NCBI GenBank assembly: GCA_024138025.1
Contig: JAMXBD010001107.1
Coordinates: forward strand, 1 to 64,000
From: Combretum micranthum
Taxonomy: Eukaryota > Streptophyta > Magnoliopsida > Myrtales > Combretaceae
Length of the DNA: 64,000 bases
Direction: 5' to 3'
The number at the start of each line of letters is the position of its first letter. Position 1 is the stretch's first letter. The notes below the pieces were generated by a model that searched no databases, was not told the DNA's origin, and saw nothing but the letters and a program-made list of their open reading frames with translations. This document shows, in pieces, positions 37,325 through 48,652 of this stretch. Position numbers and translations under genes: made by a program.

Positions 37325-37540
37325 TCCTTTTATAATTGGAACAAGGAGTCTGTGAAATGAATTATGCTTGTCTTCACATTTCGGCTGCACTGTAGTTGCT
37401 TTTTAAAAAGTTGCATATTGCTTGTCTTCAAGCGTCGGCTGCACTGTAGTTGCTTTTTGAAAAGTTGCATATTGCTTGTCTTCAAGTGTCGGCTACACTG
37501 TAGTTGCTTTTCGAAAAGTATGAACAGTAAAAATATGAAT
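37325..37540 (-). promoter_or_regulatory. EPRV-1 promoter: TATA box and three 54-bp direct repeats
   Basis: The minus strand has TATAAAAGGA at 37334-37325. Immediately upstream are three copies of a 54-bp unit (37366-37419, 37420-37473, 37474-about 37521), with cores GCTTGTCTTCAAG and CTGCACTGTAGTTGC on the + strand. The unit begins only about 30 bp upstream of TATA, where pararetrovirus enhancers sit. The promoter follows the stop of the last ORF, as expected. Whether it is active today is unknown. Confidence 0.7.
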
Positions 37541-37594
37541 AGTATAAAGTAGATTTTTGCAGATTGAGCAGATTCTATGTCGGATTTTTATCTT

Positions 37595-38629
37595 TTATGC
37601 TCCTTTGTATTCACTTTGAGCAAAATCGAGACCGAAACAGTCATCTTCATTTTGATAAAGGGAATTACTTTCAAAACAATCTTCATCTTTTTCTTCTTCT
37701 TCTGAGATTCTTGAAGCAAGTTCAAGGATTTTTCTTTTGTAAGTAGTTGGATCAGAAGTTCCTGCTAACTTAGACTGCAATTTACATTTTTCTCTTAGGA
37801 ATTCACTATTTTGATTAATTATTGTTTTTTCTTTTTCTTTAGATTGATTAAAATATGCTTGAACTATTTGAGCATCAGCAAAACATGTCTTGAATTTTTC
37901 GCACCATTTTACTCTATAAACTCTTTTGATAAAAGGATGACCCTATTCATCATTTTCCAAAATGTATGACCAAGTTACAATCTATCCTATGCTAAACTTT
38001 GAATAATAAGATAATAGCTTTATTGAATCAAAACCCTTATCATTTTTTATAAAAACTTGATATCCTTGATAGATTTCTTCAGGAAATATTTTTTTAGATG
38101 GACCAAAGTATTCAAACCATTAAGCTAACCAATTAAGGAAATGGTCTTGAGTAGTTCTAAATTGAACAAACCATGAATGCGAATAATTTATGAGATAAAA
38201 TACATATTCCCATGCATTCATATAATCATAATAATCGGACCTTTGGGGAATAAATGGTTGAGTGAAGTTTTTGGGTGTACATGGGTATTGTTCCCATTGT
38301 TTTTTAGTATAAACCTTTAGAATTTTGATTTTTGAATAAGTTATTTCTCCTTTGTCATTTGGAACATGCCTAATTTCTATACTATCTGTTTCCACTAAAA
38401 TATACTCATAAAAATCTCGTGCTTTTTTTAGATCAAGAGGCATAAAATGCCAGTTTTTTTGGAAAAAAAAATTGTTGAACAATGATATAAGGATTCTTTT
38501 TCAGTGAATCCTTTAGAGGTTTCTAGTTCTACAACATACAAATTCTTTGAGCAATGTTTCATATAATAATCTTTAATTTGATCACATGCCGGTTTATTGA
38601 TCATACAGTTTAATACCTGATATCTATTT
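37595..38629 (-). pseudogene. EPRV-1 second ORF, distal part
   Basis: Downstream ORF of unknown function. Recognisable segments are DFYEYILVETDSIEIRHV, ITYSKIKILKVYTKKQWEQ, NAWEYVFYLINY and HSWFVQF in the open part 38482-38120. A later stretch is Glu-rich, with ISEEEEKDEDCFE, in 37780-37595, where it ends at a stop. Stops near 38122 and 37985 and a frame change near 38455 break it. I recall similar proteins as the second ORF of some florendovirus-like genomes; that is memory, not a search. The start of this ORF lies on the other side of the copia insertion (46551-46711). Confidence 0.6.
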
Positions 38630-39424
38630 TGTTAGAAATAATAACAAAGGAATACTTAAGAGGGGGAGGGGGGTGAATTAAGTATTACAAATTTTTTTTA
38701 TTTTATCAAACTAGATTAATTAACTAAGATAAGACAAGAGTTAATTAAAATAAACAAATGCAGTGGAATAAACTAATTAAAACTGATTAATAAATAAGCA
38801 GAGATAATGAAGCTCAAAGAGAGAAAGAGAAGCAACACAAGGATATAACGTGGAGTTCGACCCATTGCCTACTATCCACGGTGAAAATGCCTCAAAGAGG
38901 ACTTTTACCACTATATTGATTATTCCAAAACCAATACACCTCTTAGACGAGGAATTACAATAATGCCTATCACAATAGGACTTTTACAATTGCCTTTCAC
39001 AAAGGATTTATACTTGATAAATCAAGTGTTGTGCTGGTAACACACGACTTTTCTCAATGCCTTTCACTTGACTTCAGTGGGAGGCATTTGAAGTCATTGA
39101 GAAAAGTCGAGGCTTAAACTTCAGCCCTCGACTTTATAATTTTTGCCCAAAACTTTAGCACTTGACTTCATGGTTTTTGCCAAAACTCAGTATTTTGTCT
39201 TTATTTGATGAATAGTGCCTCCACCTTTCTTCTACTGGGCTCGATAGCTTTGTCTTGACTTTTCTTCAACTTTTTGCTCTGTTAAAACTTAAACAATATC
39301 TGAACAGATACAAATCAATATTATATATAAATATTTTAAGTATTTGAACAATTAAGGATATTTAAATAATTAATTGTGCAATAATTATTCTTATCAAAAT
39401 CATTCATGAACATAAAATTCAACA
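38630..39424 (-). repeat. 3' LTR of the copia element (795 bp, shortened)
   Basis: Matches both ends of the other LTR but lacks about 0.9 kb of its middle. The join lies near 39050-39100, inside a region rich in GAGGACTT/AAGTCGAG words. Confidence 0.9.
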
Positions 39425-39440
39425 ATCTCCCCCTTTTTTA
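39425..39440 (-). other. Polypurine tract of the copia element
   Basis: The minus strand reads TAAAAAAGGGGGAGAT directly before the LTR start TGTTGAA, a standard plant copia arrangement. Confidence 0.85.
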
Positions 39441-39948
39441 TGAGAATAAATATGCACAATCAATTCTAAAATAATTCTTAATTATGCAAATACTTCTCCC
39501 CCTTTCTCATCAAAAAGAAAAAAATAAAGAAAAGAAGAACACAGACTTTATTAAATAAAATATTAACAAAATCAATTTTCTCCCCCTATCAAAAGCACTT
39601 TTCCAAAAAAAATCTCTCCCCTTTTTAAAACAAACTTTGCTTCTTCTTTTTTTTTTTTTTTTATGAAAAACCAAGACATAGAAAAAGCAATTTTCTTTAA
39701 AAAATTTGTCTCTCCCTGGTTCAAACAACCTTTGTTTTATTTAAATTTTTTTAAAGAAAAATTAAAACAAAGCATAGAAGAATATAAACAAATTCATAAA
39801 AATAGAAGTTACAGAAGGTAAACATTCGCATACAAGCACAAGCAAAGCATAACCATAAGCACAAGCACAAGCAGAAACATGCATGCAAGTGCAGACTCTA
39901 GTTTAAAGTTTGCAATATTTATCAGCTAAGAGACTTAAGATCAGATTT
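39441..39948. other. Low-complexity stretch between RNase H and 3' LTR of the copia element
   Basis: About 500 bp of A/T-rich, C-tract-containing sequence (several TCTCCCCCT-like blocks). No env-like ORF is visible. The 72-codon minus ORF at 39728-39510 is Lys/Phe low-complexity and not credible. Confidence 0.5.
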
Positions 39949-40533
39949 TTAAGAAAGTTCCTGGTTCAAAAATATGTAGCATTCATCAATCTTTAACATG
40001 CCCAATTCTCCTATTAAAGTGCAAAACCGTTCTTCACTCAAGGGTTTAGTGAAAATATCAGCAAACTGATGGTTTGTATCAACAATTTCCAAGCAAATGT
40101 CCTTGTTTAGAACATGATCACGAATGAAATGATATCTAATCTCAATATGCTTTGTTCTTGAGTGTTGAATGGGATTTTTAGTCAAATTTATAGCACTTGT
40201 ATTATCACACCGAATTGGTACAATTTCAAATTTTAAACCAAAGTCTAATAAAGTTTGTTTCATCCATAAAATTTGTGCACAACAACTGCCAGCAGCTATA
40301 TATTCAGCTTCAGTAGTTGATAATGCAATAGAATTTTGCTTCTTTGAGTGCCAAGATATTAAAGAATTACCAAGAAAATGGCACGTGCCACTTGTGCTTT
40401 TCCAATCTACTTTGCTACCAGTAAAGTTAGCATCAGAGTACTCAATAAGTTCAAAAGAAGTATGTTTGGGATACCACAAGCCAATTTCAATAGTGCCTAC
40501 AAGGTATTTGAAGATGCGTTTGACTGCTCCCAA
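39949..40533 (-). pseudogene. Copia RNase H
   Basis: 194 codons open. Motifs: AVKRIFKYLVGTIEIGLWY, EYSDANFTG, KSTSGTCHFLG, SWHSKKQNSIALSTTEAEY, CDNTSAINLTKNPIQHSRT and HQFADIFTKPL. These are the standard C-terminal RNase H motifs of plant Ty1/copia Pol, which degrade the RNA template. The piece begins in a different frame from the RT upstream, so the polyprotein is broken at about 40560. Confidence 0.92.
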
Positions 40534-40591
40534 GTGAGATTTTTTTGGGCAAGATTGAAATCATGCACATACACATACAGAAAACATGATA

Positions 40592-41653
40592 TCAGTTTAG
40601 AAAGTTTAAATATAACAAACTACCTATCATGCATCTATACATCTTTTCACAAACATTTTTACCTTTTTCATCTTTGTCTAGTTTTACACTAGTGCTCATA
40701 GGTGTAGGCTTAGACTTATAACTGTCCATTTTAAAACTTTTTAACAAATCTTTAATGTATTTAGATTGATTAATAAATGTTCCAGATTTTGATTGCTTAA
40801 TTTGAAGCCCAAGAAAATAAGTGAGTTCTCTCATCATACTCATTTCAAATTCTTTTTGCATTGACTCAGCAAAAACTTTTATAAGTGAAGAATTAGTAGC
40901 ACCAAACAAAATGTCATCTACATAAATCTGTACGATTAATGTATTAGAATTGTGATTTTTGATAAAAAGAGTTGTATCAATTTTTCCTCTTAAAAATCCA
41001 TTATTTATCGAAAAGCTACTAAGTCTTTCATACTAAGCTCTAGAAGCTTGCTTGAGACCATAAAGAGCTTTGTTCAATTTAAAAACATGATTGGAAAATT
41101 CATTATTTTCAAAACCCGGTAGTTACTCAACATAGATCTCTTCTTTTATGAAACCATTTAGAAAAGCACTTTTGACATACATTTGATAAAGGATAAAATC
41201 TTTGTGAGCAGCATATGCCAAAAGCAATTTTATAGATTCTAGTCTTGCAACCGAGGCAAAATTCTCATCAAAATCTATCCCCTCTTCTTGTGTATAGCCT
41301 TTAGCAACTAACCTAGCTTTATTCCTAGTTACTATTTCAGATTCATCCATTTTATTTCTAAAAACCCATTTTATTCCTATGACTGTTTTATTTTCAGGCC
41401 TTCCAACAAGATTCCAAACCTCACTTCTAGTGAATTGGTTTAGTTCTTTTTGCATGGCATAAATCCAAAACTCATCTTCTAAAGCTTCCTCCAAGGTTTT
41501 AGGTTCATATTTCGATAGAAAAACTAGATTGGTTGTGTTTCTCAGAGATGATCTAGTTTGCACCCTATGTGAAGTCTCACCTATTATTAAGTCTTTTGAA
41601 TATGAACTAGCATATTTCCATTCCCTAGGTAGATTACTAACATGCTCAAGCAC
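40592..41653 (-). pseudogene. Copia reverse transcriptase
   Basis: The first part (41653-41123) carries [55 protein letters not shown] and [15 protein letters not shown]. The frame stops after EEIYVE, then resumes with FKLNKALYGLKQA and, near 40911-40925, IYVDDIL, the catalytic pair. The last part (40909-40592) has SLIKVFAESMQKEFEMSMM, LGLQIKQSKSGTF and GSLLYLNFLN. In-frame stops near 41125, 41035 and 40595 inactivate it. Confidence 0.93.
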
Positions 41654-41995
41654 ATCATCAATAGCAGCAGATTTTTCAACAGCAAAAATAATACCAGAAT
41701 TTTCAACATCAGAACATGAAAGATCATTTATTCTATCACAAACATCATCAACATCATTATTAACATTTATAGGAGTCAGACAATCATAAAAAACAACATG
41801 TGTAGATTCTTCTATAACAAAAGTTTTTTTATTATACTCCTATATGCTTTACTAGATGAAGAATATCCTAGAAAGATTCCTATATCAAATGTAGCATCAA
41901 ATTTTCCTAGAAATTCTTTTCCATTTATTAAGATATAACACTTTATGCTAAAGGAATGAAAATAAGAAATGTTTGGTCTTTTTCCTTTCCATATC

Positions 41996-42763
41996 TCATA
42001 GGGTTTTCTTTATGATTGGTCTAATAAAAATTCTATTTGAAATATAGCAAGCAATATTGACAGCTTCAGCCCAAAAATATTTTGAAAAATTATTTTCACA
42101 CAACATAGTTCTAGCCATTTCTATTAAAGTTCTATTCTTTCTTTTGGCTACACCATTCTGTTGTGGGGTTCTAGGTACTGAAAAAGTGTGTTCAATACCA
42201 TATTTTTTACAAAAATTATTCATTTCAAGATTTTCAAACTCTCCTCCATGATCACTTCTTATTAAAGCTCTATTAAGACCTTTTTCATTTTGGACTTTCT
42301 TGCAAAATCTAAAAAAGACATGATTGGTTTCGTCTTTAGAGGTAAGAAAGAAAGTCCATGAAAATCTAGAGGAGTCATCAATAATAACCAAAGTGTATCT
42401 TTTTCCTTCTAAACTCAAAGTTTGAGTAGGACTAAAAAGATCCATATGTAATAGTTGCAATGGCCTAGAAGTGAAAACTGCATCCTTAGCCTTAAAAGAA
42501 GACTTAGTTTGCTTTCCTTGTTAACATGCTTGACAAATCTTGTCATTTTGAAAATTTAAACTTGGTAAACCTTTGACAAGATTTTTCTTTGCAAGTTTTG
42601 AAATTAATTTTATGTTAGCATGTCCCAATTTTCTATCCCATAACCAACTATTGTTATTTTGAGAATATAGACATGTTTGACTTGATGATTTAAAATCATC
42701 TAAATTAATTTTGTAAATATTTTTATGTCTATATCCTTCAAAGCATACTTGGTTTATTATCAA
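41996..42763 (-). pseudogene. Copia integrase (GAG-pre-integrase and DDE core)
   Basis: 42763-42521 holds the pre-integrase zinc-binding region: LWDRKLGHANIKLISKLA, then CQAC, fitting HHCC. 42460-41996 holds the core: HMDLFSP (first Asp), ALIRSDHGGEFEN (second Asp) and TPQQNGVAKRKNRT. The family has the catalytic Glu in NGVVERKNR; here that position is Lys. A stop near 42521 separates the two parts, and another at 41996 ends the core. It cannot catalyse integration. Confidence 0.92.
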
Positions 42764-42872
42764 TTCTTTCTATGTACATCTTTTGGCATAAAATGTTACT
42801 TTAAAACCATTATCACAAAGTTGACTTATACTAAGCATATTATGTTTTAGATTATCTGCCAACAACACATCA

Positions 42873-43061
42873 TTAATAACAAGTCTTTATTAAGGATAAT
42901 GCTACCTTTACCAAAATAGTTGATTTTCTATCATCTCCAAAGGTAATACTCCATTGATCCATCAAGTCCAGCTTTGGAAATTTGGAAGTAACTCCAGTCA
43001 TATGCCTAGAGCATCCGCTGTCCAAGTACCATTTGTTGTTACCACTTGAGGATCCCTGCAA
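42873..43061 (-). pseudogene. Copia aspartic protease
   Basis: Short open piece with KWYLDSGCSRHMTG, the active-site signature of plant copia proteases (Asp-Ser-Gly kept), then ITFGDD. It sits between the gag zinc-knuckle region and the integrase, as expected. The frame is closed on both sides by stops. Confidence 0.85.
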
Positions 43062-43399
43062 AGCAAGTTATTATTTCTTTGGTACCATTTCTGTTTGGGT
43101 CCTCTTGGTTAGAAACAGATAAAACTTCTTTCTTAGCCACCCAAACATACTTGCTTTTATGATCCGAGAGCAAACCTTCCTTATTGCACACTTGTATGCA
43201 ATATGGCCATACTTGCCACAATAATTACAAGTACCATAAGTGGCTTTTACAAACCGAGTCTTATGAGACTTATAATTCCGTGCCTATCAGCCAATTCCAT
43301 ATTTGTTATGATCAGATTTCTGCTCACCAAGGAGAGTAGTTAAATTTTTGCTCTCTTTGTGAATTTAGCTATGATAGCTTTCGAATCATCTAAGCTAAA

Positions 43400-44808
43400 T
43401 TCCAGATTTATATTTTCTGTTTATTAGCTCATCTAGCTCTTTCAGAAGTTCATTGTATTAATGTTTGTTACTAGTAGATGTAGGTTTATTATCATCTTTT
43501 ATAGTTTTTAATTTCTAAATCTAAAAGATCCTTTTTAATTTTCAATTTATCATTCTATTCAACCAGAATTTTATTTTTGTTTTTAGTTTCTTATTTTTAT
43601 TAATTTCATTAATTTTCAGATTCATGCTACTAAGATTTTCATGCAAGTTGTCTTTTTGAGAACCTAGAGTTGTTATTATTTCATCTTTTTCTTCATTTTC
43701 AGTTTTAAGCTCATTAATTTCATATTGAAACTCTTCTGATCTAACTAAAGCATTATGCATCATATTTTTAAGTTGTTTATTATCTTCTTCAGATTTTTAA
43801 GCTTTTTACAAACCTTTTTATACATATCAAGCAATTCATCATTAGAGTAGGAAGATGAAGGATTATTCACCTCATCGTGGATCGCCATAAAACATAACTC
43901 TTCTTCATCAGAATCCAGATGACTCTCCATCATTCCAAGTAGCAATAAGTGCTTCTCTCTTAGATCTTTTATGTACTTTCTTGAGGAGAGGGTAGTTTGG
44001 TTGATGTGTCCTGGTTTCTGGCACTTATAGTACACAACATCCTTCCTTTCCTTTCTAAACTTTGAGGAGCTACCAGCTTTAATAAATTTGTTTAAATTCT
44101 TTGCAAAAAACGCAACATCTTCATTTATCATCTCCTTATCAGAATCATTGTTGCCTTCAGAGCAATAGCCTTCTTTTGGGATTCTTCACTTTGATTCTTG
44201 ATGAGCTCATGAGTCTTGAGTGCACCAAGAACTCTTCTTTTGTCAGTGTGTTAAGATCCCTGGCTTCTTCTTTGCTATCCTTTTTCTTCCCATTCCTTTT
44301 GGCAATGATCTAAGCAATTTTGAATTTATTTCAACATTAGTAAAGCTCTTTCCCAAAACTCAAAGGATCAATGATATTAATGAACTTATCATTCATTTGA
44401 TCAATTGTTTCACCAGGCAGCATCTTAAAACTTTCAAATTGACCAACCAACAAGCTTATTTTAGTGTCTTTGATCCTTGAAGTTCCTTCATAAGTTACTT
44501 CAAGTTCATCCAGATTTCTTTAGTAGATTTACAAGTACAAAACTCTATTGAAATCACTTTCATTCAATCCATAATGAAGAATTTATGGCAGTTTCATTAT
44601 AATCCAGTTTTTTCCAATCATCTTCTAATTAATCTTCATTTTTATTTCAATTGTAAAAGGTCCTTTTTCAACTACTCTCCATATAATTTATGTTGAGCTT
44701 TCAAAAATATATTCATTCTATACTTCCAACAAGGGTAATTACCCCCACTAAGAAGCGGTGACCTATTAATAGCTTGACCCTCCAAGAATTCTAGTGTATT
44801 AGAAGCCA
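43400..44808 (-). pseudogene. Copia gag
   Basis: The likely start ATG is at 44808 (MASNTLEFLEGQAINRSP), followed by NYPCWKYRMNIFLKAQ, a typical gag N-terminus. Then come many stops and frame changes. 44131-43760 contains KCQKPGHIN, a zinc knuckle whose first Cys (YYKC instead of CYKC) and last Cys are missing. 43763-43542 is a coiled-coil-like, Glu/Lys/Asn-rich stretch. Gag would form the particle; this copy cannot. Confidence 0.8.
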
Positions 44809-44854
44809 TGATCTTTTCTCTTTTGCGTTTAAGCAATCAACTACAAGAGACCAG

Positions 44855-44868
44855 GCTCTGATACCAAT
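44855..44868 (-). other. tRNA-Met primer-binding site of the copia element
   Basis: The minus strand reads ATTGGTATCAGAGC directly next to the 5' LTR, a perfect match to the usual plant initiator tRNA-Met complement. Confidence 0.92.
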
Positions 44869-46550
44869 TATTAGAAATAATACACAAATGAATACTTAAG
44901 AGGGGGGGTTGAATTAAGTATTACAAATTTTTGTATTTTATCAAACTAAATTAATTAACTAAGATTAAGACAAGAGTTAATTAAACAAACAAATGCAGCG
45001 GAAATAAATTAATTAAAACTGATTAATAATAAGTAGGGATAAGGAAGCTTAAAGAGAGAGAAAGAGAAGCAACACAAGGATATAACGTAGAGTTCGGCCC
45101 ATTGCCTACTCTCCCACGGTAAAAATGCCTCAAAGAGGACTTTTACCACTATATTGATTATTCCAAAATCAATACACCTCTTAGACGAGGGAATTACAAC
45201 AATTCTTATCACAATAGGACTTTTACAATTGCCTTTCACAAATGACTTCCACTTGATAAATCAAGTGTTGTGTTGGTAACACATGACCAGACTTCAAATG
45301 CCTCCCACTGAGGACTTCCTGCCTAATCGCAATTAGGACGATGCTGGTAACTTCAGACCAGACTTCAAATGCCTCTCCTCGAGGACTTCTCATTGCCTTC
45401 AACGAAGGACTTCTCTTTGCCTCCACAGGACTTCACTTTGCCTCCATTGAGGACTTTTCTCAATGCTTCCCACTGAGGACTTTTTTTTTTTTTTTTTTTT
45501 TTTTACAAATGCCTCATTTGAGGATTTTTTACAAACAGCTCCTATATGAGCAGTTTTACAATTTGAAAGTCTCTTAGGAAATATACAAATTTCCTTTACA
45601 AATAAATGCTCCTATTGAAGAGATTTAAATAGAGAATACTTTAGGAATTTTATAAATTCCTTTTACAAATTGAGCTCCTTGAACGACAGATAAATAACTT
45701 TAGTAAATCTTAAACATGCTAAAAAACTCTCGTTTAGAGTATATCAACAAATTTAGAAATAGAGCACTAATTGTTCTCTTATAAAATTTCAAATTAACAA
45801 GAACGAGAACAAAACACAAGTAAAAAAAATTTTACAGAACGTTATTTTTGTTTTTACTATGCGTTTAAAAAATTCTAGAATTTCTTGTTTTAGAAAGAGG
45901 GAAGAAAATTCTATTTATAGTTCTTGATAAAAATTTGGCCGTTATCAAAAAGTTTTTGACAACCCATACTTATATTTAATGAGCTTAACGTTTTAAAAAA
46001 TGTGTAAAAGTCAAAAGCAAGAAAGAGCATTAAATGTGTCTGACACATGTATTAAATGCATTCCAACAGCTCTTTTCTTTCTTAAGTCGAGGGCTAAATT
46101 TTTGAAGTCGAGGTCTAAGGTCGAGGTCTGAGGTCGAGGCCTAACCTTCAGCCCTCGACTTTATAAATTTTACCTAAAGGCAAACTTTCTAAAGTTGAGG
46201 GCAAAATTATGAAGTTGATCCTGAGGTCGAGCCTAAACTTCAACCCTTGACTTTATAAATTTTGCTCAAAACTTTAGTACTTGACTTCACGTTTTTGGCC
46301 AAAACTCAGTCTTTTGTCTTTATCTGTGAATTGTGCCTCCACCTTTCTTCTACTGGGTTCGATAGCTTTGTCTTGATTTTTCTTCAACTTTTTGCTCTGT
46401 TAAAACTTAAACAGCAGAACAAATACAAAGCATATATATATATATTTATATATATAAATATTTTAAGTATTTGAACAATTAAAGATATTTAATAATTAGT
46501 TGTGTAACAATTATTCTCACCAAAATCATTCATAAACATAAAGTTCAACA
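44869..46550 (-). repeat. 5' LTR of the copia element (1682 bp)
   Basis: Full-length partner of 38630-39424; the two are about 90 percent identical by eye where both exist. The extra middle part contains a minisatellite-like series of GCCTCC...GAGGACTT units at about 45280-45480, a poly-T run at 45481-45504, and AAGTCGAGG words at 46085-46215. Confidence 0.92.
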
Positions 46551-46711
46551 TATTTTGATTAGAGATGAGTTCATTACCCATGGCCATGGAGACGATGTAA
46601 CCGCCTTTAAATAAGTAGCTGGAATAGGTGTTTAGGGGTTGGATGGTTTTATAGGGGTATTTGAGCAAGTTTCATTGCATAATCAGCTTTACATTTGGGT
46701 TTTGAACTCAT
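46551..46711 (-). pseudogene. EPRV-1 second ORF, N-terminal part
   Basis: A candidate ATG at 46711-46709 overlaps the stop of the polyprotein frame (46691-46689) in another frame, a compact arrangement expected in a pararetrovirus. Open coding-like sequence with a frame change near 46655 runs up to the copia junction at 46551 and continues beyond it at 38629. Function unknown. Confidence 0.5.
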
Positions 46712-48652
46712 TTTTGCTTGGAAGGAATTCTTTGGATAAAAAATCAGGAAGAAAATTGGATTCTCCATTAATGAATTCAATATCAAAATAAAAAACTGAC
46801 AAAATAGCTTATCATCTGGCAAAAATTTGTTTTGAAACCAAATTTTTCACATCTTTCAACAAAATCTCTTTTGTTGATTTACAATCAACACGAAGTAAGA
46901 ATTTTTTTTATAAAAGATCTTCTTGAAATTTAGAAATGCATAAAACAATTGCTAAGACTTCTTTCTTTACTATCGAATAATTTAATTGAGCACCTTACCA
47001 AATACTTAAATAATATCTTACAACTTGTTCTTTATTATTAATTCTTTTTTTAAGTATACGTCCATATCCTATATCATAGGCATTTGTTTCCACAATTAAT
47101 TCTGCTTTTGGGTTAAGGATTCCTAATGTAAGGTAAGACTCTTTATTTCTTTTGATTCTTGAATTATTTGTGTCATTTCTTGAATTCAAGGTAAAGGATT
47201 TTTCTTGGGTCTTTGAAACAAAGGTTACATTGATTCTAGATTTAGAGTAAATTCAATACATGGTTAAGACATCCTAGGAATTTTTAATTGTTTTTTATCT
47301 TTAATTTTGTCAGAAACTTATTAGCAAATTCTATAGATCATCTATGGGTTTTTATTATCCTTTTAAATGTCATGACCAAGAAATCTTATTTTATAAAATA
47401 ACTTCATTTTTTTTGGCAGAAGACGACTAAACCATTTCTTTTGATAATATTAAAAAATATATTTAAATGTTTAAAATGTTGATCTATTTTTTTTGAAAAA
47501 AATAAATATCATCTATATACTATAGAAAAATTTGTACAAGGAAAAATATTTAATTCATTATGTTTTGAAATTCAGATAAGCATTTTTTAGACCAAAGGCA
47601 TAACATTCCATTCATAATGACCAAAGATATTATAAAAAGCAGTTTTGTATTTATTGTAATCATCTATTTGTATTTACCTAAAATCCTGATTCATATCAAT
47701 TTTGAAAATATTTGGCCTCCCGATAGCCTATTTATAAATCCCTTTTAATTGGAATAGGATATATAATCCATTTCAGAACAAAATTTAAAGGTTTATAATA
47801 ATTACTAGTTGGGAGCTCCTCTTCCAATTATGCTTGATTTTGAACATAAAAAGCAGAACATGACCAATCGGATTTTGATTTCTTTATTAATTTTTGTCTA
47901 ACAATCTTGAATTTCTTTTTTACAATAATCTAGTAAATTCTTGATTCATTTGAATTGGTCTACTTTGTGTAAATTTTATCTTCGATAAGTCATCTATGTA
48001 TGGCAATTTGACAATATGTTTCTTTCATGACTAAAAGGCAATTGGTATTTCAGTGCAAATTTCTTTTCAAATTTCTCTTGTATTTCCTTTATTTTTCCTT
48101 TCATATTTGGTTGTTCTAGTTTTTGAATAATTCTCTTGTCTTCTATTTCTTCTTTAAGAAAATCTATTTGTCTTATTTCATTAATCATTTTTCTTTTAAT
48201 ATATTAATTTCTTTCTCTTTAATAGGAGAGATAAATTTAAAATTTATTCTCTTTCCTTTGACTATGGATTTTAATCCTTCATTGGATATCTAAAATGGAT
48301 AAAGCATTGTAATAAAAGGTGTTCCTAAAATCATTGCATTATTGATGTATTTAATTAATATAAATGAGGTTTTAAAATTCATTCCGTCTTGAGAAATCTT
48401 TTTGTTAGTTAATTTATATTTAACATTTAATCTAGATCCATTGGCAAATATTAATTTTTCAGAAGTTTTTTCATAATACTTGGTTGGAATTAAACCTTCT
48501 TGAATACAATTTTGATATGCACCTGAATCTAATAGGACAGGTAACTCCGTAGACGTATCATTGTTTATGATTAAAGTTACCTTTATATACCATTTTTGCA
48601 TATTAACTTTTGTAATTATATTGATATAATCTTCATCTATTTTTTTTTTCAA
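46692..48652 (-). pseudogene. EPRV-1 protease, reverse transcriptase and RNase H
   Basis: The enzymatic part of the viral polyprotein, which copies pregenomic RNA into DNA. Protease: the open piece 48652-48290 has LPVLLDSGAYQNCI, with Asp-Ser-Gly at residues 42-44. RT: begins around 48188 with IIQKLEQPN and QLPFSHE, and carries YIDD at 47519-47508; between them are many frameshifts. RNase H: 47189-46995 with IVETNAYDIGYGRILK, then, in another frame, KEVLAIVLCISKF and SNFLPDFLSKEFLPS near the end. No integrase follows, which separates it from gypsy elements. Badly broken. Confidence 0.82.

Larger units (their letters stand above)
38630..46550 (-). mobile_element. Ty1/copia retrotransposon nested in EPRV-1
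   Basis: LTRs at 38630-39424 and 44869-46550 start TGTTGAA and flank gag, protease, integrase, RT and RNase H in copia order on the minus strand. TATTT on both sides (38625-38629 and 46551-46555) is a perfect target duplication. The viral second ORF reads up to and on from the junctions, so the insertion came after viral integration. A primer site for tRNA-Met and a polypurine tract are present. RT/RNase H motifs and the PPT-LTR junction recall the SIRE/Maximus group, which is tentative. Stops and a changed catalytic Glu make it defective. Confidence 0.93.

Noticed and set aside
40169..40692. Plus-strand ORFs of 122 and 104 codons over the copia RNase H
   Set aside because: Antisense shadows of a clear minus-strand RNase H frame.
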